From the NCBI GenBank assembly GCA_963851105.1, contig CAWKNP010000009.1:248001-312000 (forward strand): DNA of 64,000 nt. The letters are read 5' to 3'. The notes below the pieces were generated by a model, which worked only from the letters and a program-made list of their open reading frames with translations, did no database searches and was not told the origin of the DNA. The stretch is from DATARN01 sp963851105. Its GTDB lineage: Bacteria > Actinomycetota > Acidimicrobiia > Acidimicrobiales > Palsa-688. Positions 1-8,593 of the stretch are shown here, one piece after another (positions within the stretch are counted from its first letter, which is position 1; each line of letters starts with the position of its first letter). Made by a program: the position numbers and the translations under genes.

Positions 1-435
1 CTCGCTCGCCTGGCTCCGCACGGTTGCCCGAGGCACCCCGGCTCCCACGACCGCCGCCAAACCCGTAAGCATGATGTCGACCGCCGCCGGCAGGTGGAAG
101 CCTTCGACGACGAGCGTCGCACAAACCGAAACTGCGAGTGCCGCGATCAGGGCGGCAGTCGTGAGGATCTGGCGGACGAAATCCGCCGGAGTCTGACCCG
201 TCACCGTCAGGTCCCGAAACAACTGGGGAAAATGGGCGCTGTCCGGGTCGAGTGTCGCCCGAAGGGATCGTCCGAATGCGTCCCAGAAATCGCCGGGTGC
301 CGGAACGGATATTGTCCGCGGCGACAACAATTCGTCGAGTTCAGCGGCCAAGGATGGGATACGGGGCACCAGCGCCCAAGTCAACAAGGCGACACCGAGG
401 GTGAACGCAAAGGCGCATGCCAAAACCAGCGTCAT
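1..435 (-). CDS. TadC-like type II secretion system F family protein (3' end outside window)
   Basis: Only the first 145 codons are in the window; the gene runs off the left edge. The protein opens with a hydrophobic segment (MTLVLACAFAFTLGVALL) and has a second long hydrophobic stretch near residues 93-140, as in the inner-membrane platform proteins of Tad/Flp pilus systems. Its ATG overlaps the TGA of the upstream tadB-like gene (ATGA), so it is translationally coupled to it. The assignment to the TadC side rests mainly on position directly after CpaF and TadB, the usual order in actinobacterial tad loci; the conserved T2SSF core would lie in the missing part. Confidence 0.6.
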   Translation of the reverse strand, partial: MTLVLACAFAFTLGVALLTWALVPRIPSLAAELDELLSPRTISVPAPGDFWDAFGRSLRATLDPDSAHFPQLFRDLTVTGQTPADFVRQILTTAALIAALAVSVCATLVVEGFHLPAAVDIMLTGLAAVVGAGVPRATVRSQASE

Positions 436-1268
436 GAACCCTCCGAAACCCGCAAACGGAGGTGTCTCGGTCCGCCAATGCTGTCCATCTTGGCCATGCC
501 GAGCAGGCCGACGGCGAACGCCGCCCCCGCGAGCGCGATCACGGCTTGTCCTTGCGGCGCGTCGTAGGGAGCGAGGTAGGAGCCGGACAGCAGGTAGATC
601 ACGACCAACCACACCGTGACTGCGGTGATCACGCTCCACATGGCTGTTCGCAACCGCCGCCGGTCTTTTTCGATTGACCGGCGGGTACGGACTTGTTCCT
701 CCGTAGCCCGAGCAACCTCGTCGAAAAGAGCTGCGAGTTTCGCGGTGCGTCGGGTCAAGGCAAAGCTCAGGCTCACGGCCAGAAGCTCCGCCATAGGGTC
801 GTTCACCTCGGCAGCGAAAGCCGAGAGAACTCGATCGGGATCCTCGCCGCGCAGTCGCTCTGCCATTTCGGCGACGGCAGGAGCAATCGCGGTAGGAGCC
901 ATCGCGACACATCCTCGTATCGCTTCCGCGACATCAGCGCCGACCAAAACCTGATCACGCATCATTCCCGCCAAGCGGGCGACGGCGGTGGCAACGGCCA
1001 TTTCGTTCCGGCGCTGCCGGCCTCTCGCGACCAGCGACGGAAGCCAAAAGGCGAGCGCGCCCATCCAAGCCCCGGCAACCGGCCAGCCGGTCACGGCCCA
1101 AAGTGCGACTGCGACGGCCACACCCAGGGTTACCCGCCACCAGGTTGTCCGACCTTGTCCGCTCGATCGCTGGAGAGCAGGTTGTGGCGAGCCGGTGACC
1201 GCGATCGTGATAAGGGCGGCGCCGATCGCGGCAATTGCCGCGGAGAGGGCCACGATCGTGAGGGTCAC
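432..1268 (-). CDS. TadB-like type II secretion system F family protein
   Basis: A 278-residue inner-membrane platform protein for a Tad (tight adherence/Flp pilus) secretion machine. Hydrophobic segments lie near residues 3-25, 45-80, 208-230 and 243-263, flanking a cytoplasmic helical T2SSF domain with many Arg/Glu pairs (residues about 95-205). It starts with GTG overlapping the stop of the CpaF-type ATPase gene (GTGA) and ends in an ATGA overlap with the next platform gene, so the set forms one operon. Length and topology fit the TadB family. The precise pilus substrate cannot be told because no flp pilin gene is in the window. Confidence 0.8.
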   Translation of the reverse strand: MTLTIVALSAAIAAIGAALITIAVTGSPQPALQRSSGQGRTTWWRVTLGVAVAVALWAVTGWPVAGAWMGALAFWLPSLVARGRQRRNEMAVATAVARLAGMMRDQVLVGADVAEAIRGCVAMAPTAIAPAVAEMAERLRGEDPDRVLSAFAAEVNDPMAELLAVSLSFALTRRTAKLAALFDEVARATEEQVRTRRSIEKDRRRLRTAMWSVITAVTVWLVVIYLLSGSYLAPYDAPQGQAVIALAGAAFAVGLLGMAKMDSIGGPRHLRLRVSEGS

Positions 1269-2560
1269 CGGCCGCCCTCAGCCGCCACGAGGGCGCGGTC
1301 GACGCCGGCACTGAACAGGTCGGCAGCCAGTTCAGGCGTCATCGAGACATTTGATCGCCGGGCCACTCCGTCCCCGTCGGCTCGCCACAGTTCTCGCGAC
1401 GCGGGGATTTGCGATTCGACGCTTCCCGTCACCTCACGGACCGAACGCACGATCGGGCGGTGATCTCGGGGACTGCGGCCCAGATGAATGACTACGTCGA
1501 GAGCGTCGGCGATGTCATATATCACGTCCTCACGGCGCGGTGCTTCGGGGGCGCGAGACGCGTATTTGGCCAACCGAGTGAACACCTGCATGGCGGAGCT
1601 GGCATGGATCGTGCAGCAACTTCCGTCGTTGCCCTGGCTCATGGCGTCCAGCAAGGAAACGCACTCGCCGCCGCGAACCTCGCCGACGATCACTCGTGAT
1701 GGATTCAGGCGCAGGGCCAGACGGGTCAATTCGAGCATAGTGACCTCTCCGACGCCTTCGACATTGGGACGGCACGTCCGCAGCGGGACCACGTCACTGT
1801 GGCGGCCATCGAGATGCAGCCCGAGCTCATAGGTGTCTTCGACGGTGACGATTCGCTCCATGCTCGGGATCTCGTGGGCCCAGACGGCTTGCATGGTCGT
1901 CTTTCCGACCCCGGTACCCCCGCCGATTACGATATTGCGCTTGCAACGGGCGAGTCCGGCGAGAACCTCAGAAAGCTGCGGGGTGATCATCCGCCAGCGG
2001 ACGAGATCCGCTCGGTCGACATCGATGGTGTGATGAACCCGGATTGACACCACCAGGAATGGCGCGACTTTTCCCATGGCGACCGTCACCCGGCTCCCGT
2101 CGGGCAACGATAGGTCCACCTCGGTGGGGGATCCCTCAATAGTCACGCCCGACCGTCGTGCCATCTGTCGGACCAGATCGTCGAGTTCCTTCGCCGACGA
2201 GACAATTGCCGGCACCCGATGCCGCGACCCGTCGCGGTAGGTGACATGTACAACATCGGGGCCGTTGACATCGATATCCGTCACTTCGGGATCGCTCAAA
2301 TAGCGTTGGATTCCTGGGGATCCGACAAAATCACTTATTATCTCACTCTTTAGCTGTCGTTCCTGTTCGGGCGAAAGCAGTTCCCTCCCGCCGGCCAGCC
2401 GGTTGGCAGCCTCCTCCCGCAACGCTTCCGCGGCCAGGCTCTGGCGCAACATGGTTTGGTCTTCCTCGGACAATGGGCGGCCGAGTCGGTGGAGCTCCTC
2501 GATGAGGCGTGTTTCGACGTGACCGTGCAACCGCGTCCGCGTGTCATCGACGAGTGTCAA
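1265..2560 (-). CDS. cpaF: CpaF/TadA-type secretion ATPase
   Basis: A hexameric AAA-like ATPase that powers Tad pilus assembly. From the proposed start the protein has 431 residues: an N-terminal helical region, a domain typical of CpaF (residues 90-175, with DPEVTDIDVNGPD), Walker A GGGTGVGKTT at about 213-222, and Walker B/Asp-box region RVIVGEVRGGE with the following HASSA histidine box. I start it at TTG 2560 because that codon overlaps the stop of the upstream cpaE-like gene (TTGA) with a GGAG element about 12 bases before it; the open frame continues upstream only as a shadow of that gene. The missing N-terminal FHA or ParA parts seen in some relatives are absent. Confidence 0.92.
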   Translation of the reverse strand: MTLVDDTRTRLHGHVETRLIEELHRLGRPLSEEDQTMLRQSLAAEALREEAANRLAGGRELLSPEQERQLKSEIISDFVGSPGIQRYLSDPEVTDIDVNGPDVVHVTYRDGSRHRVPAIVSSAKELDDLVRQMARRSGVTIEGSPTEVDLSLPDGSRVTVAMGKVAPFLVVSIRVHHTIDVDRADLVRWRMITPQLSEVLAGLARCKRNIVIGGGTGVGKTTMQAVWAHEIPSMERIVTVEDTYELGLHLDGRHSDVVPLRTCRPNVEGVGEVTMLELTRLALRLNPSRVIVGEVRGGECVSLLDAMSQGNDGSCCTIHASSAMQVFTRLAKYASRAPEAPRREDVIYDIADALDVVIHLGRSPRDHRPIVRSVREVTGSVESQIPASRELWRADGDGVARRSNVSMTPELAADLFSAGVDRALVAAEGGR

Positions 2561-3366
2561 TACGCCATCCCCTTCTCCGAGGCCTCGGTGGCGCAGCTCG
2601 GAACTTGGGGGATGCGCCCGAGCATCGCACGTACCGAAGCGCCGAGCGGGCATCGGCCCGCCCAATGGGCCATGAGCCGTTCGGCCATCGCCACCCCGAG
2701 GGGATCGAAAGGGACCCGCCCCAGTGTCGTCACCTGATGGTGTGCGCGCTCGGCGACGGCGCTGGCTATGAGGTCGTCGCGATGGGTTCGGCGACCTCGA
2801 CGGGCTGACGCCACAACCAATCCCACTGGAATTCCGACCTCCCCGAGGTCTTCGACCAAACGGACGGCATGGGCGATCTCGCCCGCGTTGGGTCGGACGA
2901 CGACGGCGACGAGGTCGCAGGTCGGTGTCGTTGCCCATGCCGGCGATCCTGCGTCCAACCGTCCAACATCCCAGAGCCCAGCCACTCCGACCGAACGCGC
3001 CGCTTCGGGTAGACCGGATGCCAACACACCGACCGTCCCTCGACTCACGACGGGATCCGCTGGCCCCAGGAGTAGCGAGCACATCTCCGTGACCGGCTGG
3101 GCGTGGGCGGCCAGCCGTTCCCAGTCGATGGTGTGCCGGGCTGCGGCGGCCAATGCGGCTAGACCACCGCTGCGCTTGAGGGGCAGACGGGCGACGAGGT
3201 CGGCGCCCGCCGGGTCGAGCTCGCCGACGAGTACCGGTTTGGGCCATACGAGGCCGAGGGCCAATGTCAGCGTGGTGACGCCTGGCGACCCCTTCGCCGA
3301 CGCCAGCGCGACCTGGAGCCCGGGCGCAAGGGCAGGTGCCTGGGTGCCCTTTACCGCGTTACCCAC
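2557..3366 (-). CDS. CpaE/TadZ-like P-loop ATPase of the Tad system
   Basis: A 269-residue MinD/ParA-related protein expected to localise the Tad pilus machine. The N-terminal P-loop reads ASAKGSPGVTTLTLAL: it keeps the family's Gly/Thr pattern and an early Lys but lacks the Lys of the classical GK(S/T) motif. The switch-like LDPAG sequence follows at about residue 50. The rest shows alternating strands and helices of the MinD fold (VVVRPN, VGLVVAS). GTG start at 3366 lies inside the end of the cpaB-like gene (16-base overlap), indicating coupling. It could bind nucleotide weakly or act as a scaffold; the deviation is common in actinobacterial relatives to my knowledge. Confidence 0.75.
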   Translation of the reverse strand: MGNAVKGTQAPALAPGLQVALASAKGSPGVTTLTLALGLVWPKPVLVGELDPAGADLVARLPLKRSGGLAALAAAARHTIDWERLAAHAQPVTEMCSLLLGPADPVVSRGTVGVLASGLPEAARSVGVAGLWDVGRLDAGSPAWATTPTCDLVAVVVRPNAGEIAHAVRLVEDLGEVGIPVGLVVASARRGRRTHRDDLIASAVAERAHHQVTTLGRVPFDPLGVAMAERLMAHWAGRCPLGASVRAMLGRIPQVPSCATEASEKGMAY

Positions 3367-4043
3367 ACCAGGCTCACTGAATCAGAGGCGGACGCCGCTG
3401 CAACGGCGTCGGCGGTCGACGTCGGCACGACCAACGCGATATTCATCCGCGTCCCGTCTGCCGTGCGGGCCACATTCATTACCCGGCCCAGAGCGAGTTC
3501 CACGCCGGGGCCCGACTTCGTCGTTGCGACCGGCTGATTCGCGGCGCCCGAACCGGGCGTGTCGACGACGACGACGGTGTCGCCCGCTGCCAGACCGTTC
3601 GGGAACCGGCCGTCAGCCAACGCGACCCCGACGACCGCTTCGCCGGCGCCCGGTCCCGGCGCTCCCCCGAGGTCGGCGTCCACGAGCGCTTGGCCGGCGC
3701 CGATATCCAGGCCCGCTCGATGGCCGACGACACCATCGCGGCTCGAAGCCGGAATACCGGCGAGCTGTGACGATGCCACGGTCACCGCTTTCACGTCGGC
3801 GGCGGCCATGACTTCGCCGGCCCGAATCGACCGAGTAGCCACCAACACCGCCCTTGAGCCGGGCGCTTTTGGCACCATCGCCTCGAATACTGCAACCGCC
3901 AAGGCGAGAACCAGCAAACCTACGGCGCCCACCGCCAGACGCCCGCGTGGTTGCCGCCGAGAACGCGCCCCCGAGGGGCTGGCGCCGTTCACGTGCGCCG
4001 CATCCGCTGCAGGTTTCGGAGGCCGCATCCCCGTCGTCGTCAC
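3351..4043 (-). CDS. CpaB/RcpC-like SAF-domain pilus assembly protein
   Basis: A 230-residue protein with a short cytoplasmic basic N-terminus, one membrane-spanning segment (LAVGAVGLLVLALAVAVF, about residues 35-53) and an exported SAF domain (VLVATRSIRAGEVMAAADV, then IPASSRDGVVGHRA). SAF domains in CpaB/RcpC proteins sit in the periplasm or cell wall and are thought to bind peptidoglycan and guide the pilus. GTG start at 4043 has a GAGGAG element seven bases upstream. It overlaps the cpaE-like gene downstream and follows the secreted-protein gene by 16 bases. A C-terminal region rich in Val/Ala strands fits the second half of the RcpC domain. Confidence 0.82.
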   Translation of the reverse strand: MTTTGMRPPKPAADAAHVNGASPSGARSRRQPRGRLAVGAVGLLVLALAVAVFEAMVPKAPGSRAVLVATRSIRAGEVMAAADVKAVTVASSQLAGIPASSRDGVVGHRAGLDIGAGQALVDADLGGAPGPGAGEAVVGVALADGRFPNGLAAGDTVVVVDTPGSGAANQPVATTKSGPGVELALGRVMNVARTADGTRMNIALVVPTSTADAVAAASASDSVSLVWVTR

Positions 4044-4059
4044 GAATGGCTCCTCGCCA

Positions 4060-4915
4060 TTATTGGTTCACGATCTGGATCTCGCCGACGGTCACCGGCA
4101 CGGATACGCTGCGATCGATTGGACCCAAGCTTCCGCCTCCGGGCGCTCCCATTACTGTCCATGTCGCGGTGTAGTGAACGGTCGCTGTGACCTGGAACGC
4201 CTGTCCGGGCTGGTTCGCCGATGAGGCGGAATACTTGTATCCGCATGGCGCCGGTAGTTGTGCCGAAAATGACCGGGACGGGTCGTAAGGTACTCCCGGC
4301 CCTTGACAGGTCACCGAATGCCCGTCTCCCATCTGCCACCTCACGTAAGTCGGCACGATTGATACCGTTGAAGTAACTCCGCTTGCCGACGCCGATGCCA
4401 CAACCGTTGCATAGCCCGATATCGACAAGAAGATCGGGAAGTTGACGGCCTCCCGTCCTGCAGGAGGCGACATCGCGATTGCCAATGGGGTGAACGGTGC
4501 ATGATCCGTTGCTTGTTGCGCCAGCCTCATGGGATTCACCACCGGTCCGCCGGGTCCTCCCGTACCATGAGGAACGAAGACGGTGCCCGTGTACACGCCA
4601 TTGCAATAGGAGTCGTAATATTGACCGGGGACGCCATTCTGCGACCCCGGATCGGACAGCCCGTCGCCGCTTCCCGTACCCCTCGGCAGCCTCGGGATAT
4701 AGGCGCACGAAGCTCCGCTTCCACCCCCACCGCCGGTGCCATGTCCACCGTCACCCGCGACTGAAACAGGTGTTCCTCCTCCATCGCCCGCTCCAGCAGT
4801 TCCCGCCAGTCTGGTCAATGCTGCCACTCCCTCCCGGGTCGGTAGCCCCGGCGCGATGTACCGGAAATATTGCCAAACTCGCAATGACCAACGCTGAAAT
4901 CACAGCCCGTCGCAC
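4060..4915 (-). CDS. secreted glycine-rich protein of the Tad locus, apparent +1 frameshift
   Basis: The frame opened by GTG 4915 encodes a good signal peptide (RRAVISALVIASLAIFPV then HRAGATDPGG) but stops at 4751, while the neighbouring frame continues to 4060 with about 230 residues of secreted-type sequence: a Gly-rich hinge, several Cys, and a C-terminal beta-rich part with WQMGDGHS, resembling PKD-like folds. Removing one G from the GGG at complement of 4802-4804 joins the two into one plausible exported protein of about 284 residues. The GTG sits inside the end of the lipoprotein gene. If the indel is real the protein loses its signal peptide. An alternative in-frame start is TTG 4884. 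Function unknown; its place suggests a pilus-associated surface protein. Confidence 0.6.
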
Positions 4916-5460
4916 GATCCCACCTTGAGTGTGTTCATGGAAACCTTCCACTGATTGGATGGCGACAATGCGAGCTCTGAGCGAATTTCCTCGAGCGCCG
5001 TGTTCGTATTTGTCCCAGGCAGGGGCTTCCCTGTCGCTTTGTCGACGAGGACGAGGCGGTCGGTCATGCATGAAACGACGACTGCAGTTCTGTCATTGAT
5101 GGTCGTTACGTGGGGTTGTCCGAGATCCAAATCTCCCGTGTCGGCCAAGCCATCCCGTGCGCGCGCAGCGTACTGATTCCGCAAATATGAGAGAACTGGA
5201 TCGACGAAGTAGTTGGCTAACTGAAGATCCAATCCTTCGGAGGTGGGATCTTTACTCGCGGCGACACTTGCGATCATGGCCGCTCGCCATTGGCTGAGGA
5301 TCACCGCGGCCAGTTGCGCCTGGGAAGTGGTCGTAGTGGTAGTGATCGTGGATGGGAGGGCGGTTGGCTTCGGGGTCTTCGATGAGCAGGCCAGCAGCAT
5401 TGGCAGGATCATCGCGCTGGCCCCGAGCCGGGCCCACCGACTACCGGTGTGGGACCGCAC
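4900..5460 (-). CDS. predicted lipoprotein of the Tad locus
   Basis: A 186-residue protein with a basic N-terminus, hydrophobic core and lipobox MLLAC at about residue 21-25, so it is probably lipid-anchored outside the membrane. A Thr-rich spacer (TITTTTTTSQ) leads to a compact alpha+beta domain containing LQLANYFVDPVLSYLRNQY and a paired Cys (VVSCMTDR, VGSCDG), which resembles SnoaL/NTF2-like stress domains only loosely. It is the first gene of the minus-strand tad block, with its end overlapping the next start. I do not recognise a specific function. Confidence 0.65.
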   Translation of the reverse strand: MRSHTGSRWARLGASAMILPMLLACSSKTPKPTALPSTITTTTTTSQAQLAAVILSQWRAAMIASVAASKDPTSEGLDLQLANYFVDPVLSYLRNQYAARARDGLADTGDLDLGQPHVTTINDRTAVVVSCMTDRLVLVDKATGKPLPGTNTNTALEEIRSELALSPSNQWKVSMNTLKVGSCDGL

Positions 5461-6826
5461 GGTAACTTGAACTAGCCGACATCGGGCGTTGGCGTGCCCC
5501 CCCGGCGCAATAGAGCAACGCCGTTAGGAGTGAGATGGCCATTGCGGCGTCAGACTCACGGAGTCTCGTCGAGGAGGATGGTGGCCAAAACCCGATGCCG
5601 CTATGGCGATGACATGCCCGGGGCGGTACGGCGAGGCCAGTCGACCTCGGTCCGGACCGACGAGCGAGGGGCTCAACGATGCTCAAGGACCGCCGGCGCT
5701 GTCGTTCGATTCCCAAGACCATTTGTTCTCTGACCACCTGTTCTTCACTCGTTGGGTGAGAAGCCGCGTTCGTTCAGCGCGACCCACCCGTAGCGGATCA
5801 AAACATGGAAGGTGTTCCCTTCGAGGCGGCAGACGCCGAGTACTACCAGCTGCCAGCAATATCATTGCACGAGACAACTGGCTTCATCAAGCGGAATGTC
5901 AGTCCGTTGGTGCTAGTCGGACCTCATCCGCGCGCACATTGGGGGGTGCGCAGATATATACACCTGCACGAGTGCCCTCCTCCTAGGATTGAGAAGGTCG
6001 AGCTGCGTTTTAGCCAACCGTCGCTAGTCCTGCTCTTCTGGTCGGAGCGTATTACCTCCGCTGGCCCGTGACAAGAGGGCACTTTGACAGATCGGTTCAA
6101 CGGCAAGGCCAAGCTGGGCGAACCCGGCTATCCAGCGCTGCGGATCCGACCGCTCGGAATCGGATCCGCCGCCGGACGGCCGAAGGCTTGGATGGGGGGA
6201 CTGTGCCGTTGTATGCGGATGTCTATTCACTGTTGAGGCCAAAGAATGGAAGCTCCAAGGGTTATTGACTCGAACCGAGTCGATGTCTCTGGGGCCGGAA
6301 CTGCTTTGGTGCCCGGCGGCAGTCGACCGCTTCGCCGCCTGCGAGCCGCAGTCATCTGCGATGGCGCGCATTGCCGTGCCGGCACTATGCAGGACACGTG
6401 GCGCCTGCTGGTTACGCGGGTCTGGTGGAGGCGTTGGATGCCGCTCGGTTGTGGAATCCGCAATGCGGCCGTTGTCTTGGGTACTGGGGCCGCCCGCGGA
6501 GTGACGACGATGTGATCCCGTCTGCATTCGTCAGAGGGCTCCTCGCAGAGGGGGTGGAAGCATTCTTGATTGCGCACTTCGAGGCGCGGCGGGTGGCGCC
6601 GGTGAAGAGGCGGCGGTTGCCCCCGACCTGGGCGACCCTCGATGGGCCGCCGAAGACGATGCGTTCGATCTTCCAGGTGGCGCAGCACGATCATCGCCCC
6701 TTTGATCGGGCCGGAGAGTCAACTGCGCAGCGTGCAACGAGTGACGGGCCTCGACGCCGTCCTCGAACCGTCCACAGCGCCTCGTTGTGGGGGCGCTGGG
6801 TTTCGTGTAGGCCCGCTCGACCCGTC
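5461..6826. other. gene-poor stretch without a supportable intact gene
   Basis: About 1.4 kb in which no reading frame has convincing protein character: the longest frames are Arg/Ser/Pro-rich and read like antisense or decayed sequence. A stretch around 6400-6560 on the plus strand has a more natural composition (for example LVEALDAARLWNPQCGRC) and may be another gene remnant, but I cannot name it. The region lies between the tad block and a decayed MOSC gene, so it looks like a deletion or decay scar. Confidence 0.5.
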
Positions 6827-7089
6827 GATCAGCTTATGTCGATTGGAGCTCTCGGCCGACAACCTGCCAGCGGGCAGCCGGCCGGCCATCGACGGCGCCA
6901 TCATCGAGATCAGCGGGCAACTGCATCTGGGGTACACCAAGGTCGTGGCTCGTTTCCGGCTGGAGGCCATGCGCTTCGTGAACTCCGAGGCGGGACGGGC
7001 GCTCAACCTCCGGGGCGTCCAACGCCCTTATCGTCCGCAGAGTCACGATCAACAAGGGCGACGCGGTCCACCGGCAACCGTCGGCCTAG
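6827..7089 (+). pseudogene. decayed MOSC-domain protein, C-terminal half
   Basis: Reading across frames recovers the C-terminal half of a MOSC-domain protein (a family related to molybdenum cofactor sulfurases): DQLYVDLELS needs two one-base T deletions near 6835-6846 to be repaired, then LSADNLPAGSRPAIDGAIIE and AMRFVNSEAGRALNLRG are in one frame, and after one surplus C at 7019-7020 NALIVRRVTINKGDAV continues in the next frame to TAG 7087. The Cys expected after the His in the conserved HTGC-type motif is Tyr here (HLGYTK). Three indels plus missense change at a key residue argue for a true pseudogene. No N-terminal half is recognisable upstream. Confidence 0.7.
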
Positions 7090-7261
7090 GCGGGCGGAAG
7101 TCGGTGATGGGAGGGTGGGGAGCGCCAGCGGTCATGGGGACACCGGAGCACTTACCTGGCGTGGCTCCTCGGGGACTTTGCTGCGTCCGCGGCCCGACGG
7201 GGCCGGGCAGGCCGGGCGCGGCCCACCCAGGCCAGGTCAAGCCCAGGCCCGGGCAGGGGAG

Positions 7262-8593
7262 TTACGGGCGCACGACAGCCGCGAGGAGCGCCTGCAACTT
7301 GAGCTGGGTCTCGGCCAGCTCGGAGGCGGGATCCGAGTCGGAAACAACCCCCACCCCGGCGAACAACCGCGCCGTATTGCCCTGGACCTCGGCCGATCGC
7401 ACCGCAACCGCCCACTCGCCGTCGCCCCGGCTGTCCATCCAGCCGACCGGGCCGGCGTAACAGCCGCGGTCGAATCCCTCGACACCGCCCAAGTACGACA
7501 CCGCCGCGGCTGTCGGCGAGCCTGCGACCGCCGGCGTCGGGTGAAGGCGGGACACGAGCTCGAGCGCGGTCACCGAGTCGCCCTCGAGCTCGCCCTCGAT
7601 GAGGGTGCCGAGATGCGAGACATTGCGCAGGCCGACGATGGTGGGGACCGACGGCACGTCGAGCGCCCGGCAGACGGGGCGGAGGGCGGCCGCGACCTCG
7701 TCGACGACCAGGCGGTGCTCTTCGCGCTCTTTCGCCGACTCCAGAAGCAGGCCGGTCAGCACGGCGTCGGCGTGGGGATCGCCGCTGCGGGCCACCGTCC
7801 CCGCCATGGGGTGGCTCCGGACCCGCCGGCCCTGGCGGCTCACCAGCAGCTCGGGGCTGGCGCCCAGGAAGGTGCCGGTGGAGAACACCATGCACGACGG
7901 GTAGAGCGTGTTCAGCCGGCGGAGGATATCGGCGGGCAGGAAATGGCGGTTGGCGGTGACCCGCACCTCGCGGGCCAGCACGACTTTGTCGAAGCGCCCG
8001 CCGCGCACTGCGGCGACGGTGACCGCCACCAGCTCGGCCCACTCGTCGTGGGGCCGGGGCGAGACCAGGGTGAAGCTGTCCGGCGGGGTGTAGGGGGGCA
8101 GATCGGCGAGCATCTCGAGCGAGGGGTTGAGGTCGGCGTCGCGGGCGCCGGGCGAGGTGACCGTGGTGAGCCACCGGCGTCCCGTCACATCGCGCCCGAC
8201 GGTCCACGCCGGGATGGTGAGGGTGGCCGGTGCGCCGCGGTCGAAGGGCAGGGCGGCGAGCACGACCGGCCCGCACCCGGGTCGGCCCACCTCGTCGTCG
8301 GTCGGGATGGCCTGGAGCGCCGCCAGGACGCCGGCCGCCGCCCCGGAGTCGTCCAGCCCGGCGGGCAGCACCAGCCGCAACGCCACGCCCCGGCCCGCCA
8401 AAGCGAATGCCTCGCGGTGCCACAGCAGCGAATCACGCAGCCCGCCGACCGCCAGCAGGTCGATGTCGGCGTCGTCGGCAAGGGCGACGGTGCGGGCCAC
8501 GAGCCCTGCCGCCGCACGCACAGCCGAGCCCATGGGGACGGTCACGGCGGGATCCGACGCATCGGTGGACAGGGCGGAAACGGTGGATGTCAT
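7262..8593 (-). CDS. menF: isochorismate synthase (menaquinone or siderophore type)
   Basis: A 443-residue chorismate-binding enzyme converting chorismate to isochorismate. The C-terminal half has the family core: DKVVLAREV, then STGTFLGASPELLVSRQGR, RSHPMAGTVARSG, KEREEHRLVVDEV, the HPTPAVAGSP motif and GPVGWMDSRGDGEW with VRSAEV and AGVGVVSDSDP. Retention of all these favours an active enzyme. The ATG overlaps the stop of menG (ATGA), so synthesis is coupled to a quinone methyltransferase, which points to menaquinone rather than siderophore synthesis. The other men genes are not in the window. Confidence 0.93.
   Translation of the reverse strand: MTSTVSALSTDASDPAVTVPMGSAVRAAAGLVARTVALADDADIDLLAVGGLRDSLLWHREAFALAGRGVALRLVLPAGLDDSGAAAGVLAALQAIPTDDEVGRPGCGPVVLAALPFDRGAPATLTIPAWTVGRDVTGRRWLTTVTSPGARDADLNPSLEMLADLPPYTPPDSFTLVSPRPHDEWAELVAVTVAAVRGGRFDKVVLAREVRVTANRHFLPADILRRLNTLYPSCMVFSTGTFLGASPELLVSRQGRRVRSHPMAGTVARSGDPHADAVLTGLLLESAKEREEHRLVVDEVAAALRPVCRALDVPSVPTIVGLRNVSHLGTLIEGELEGDSVTALELVSRLHPTPAVAGSPTAAAVSYLGGVEGFDRGCYAGPVGWMDSRGDGEWAVAVRSAEVQGNTARLFAGVGVVSDSDPASELAETQLKLQALLAAVVRP

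Noticed and set aside
1265..3247. 660-codon frame for the CpaF ATPase
   Set aside because: Residues upstream of TTG 2560 are antisense-like Arg/Gly-rich text overlapping the cpaE-like gene.
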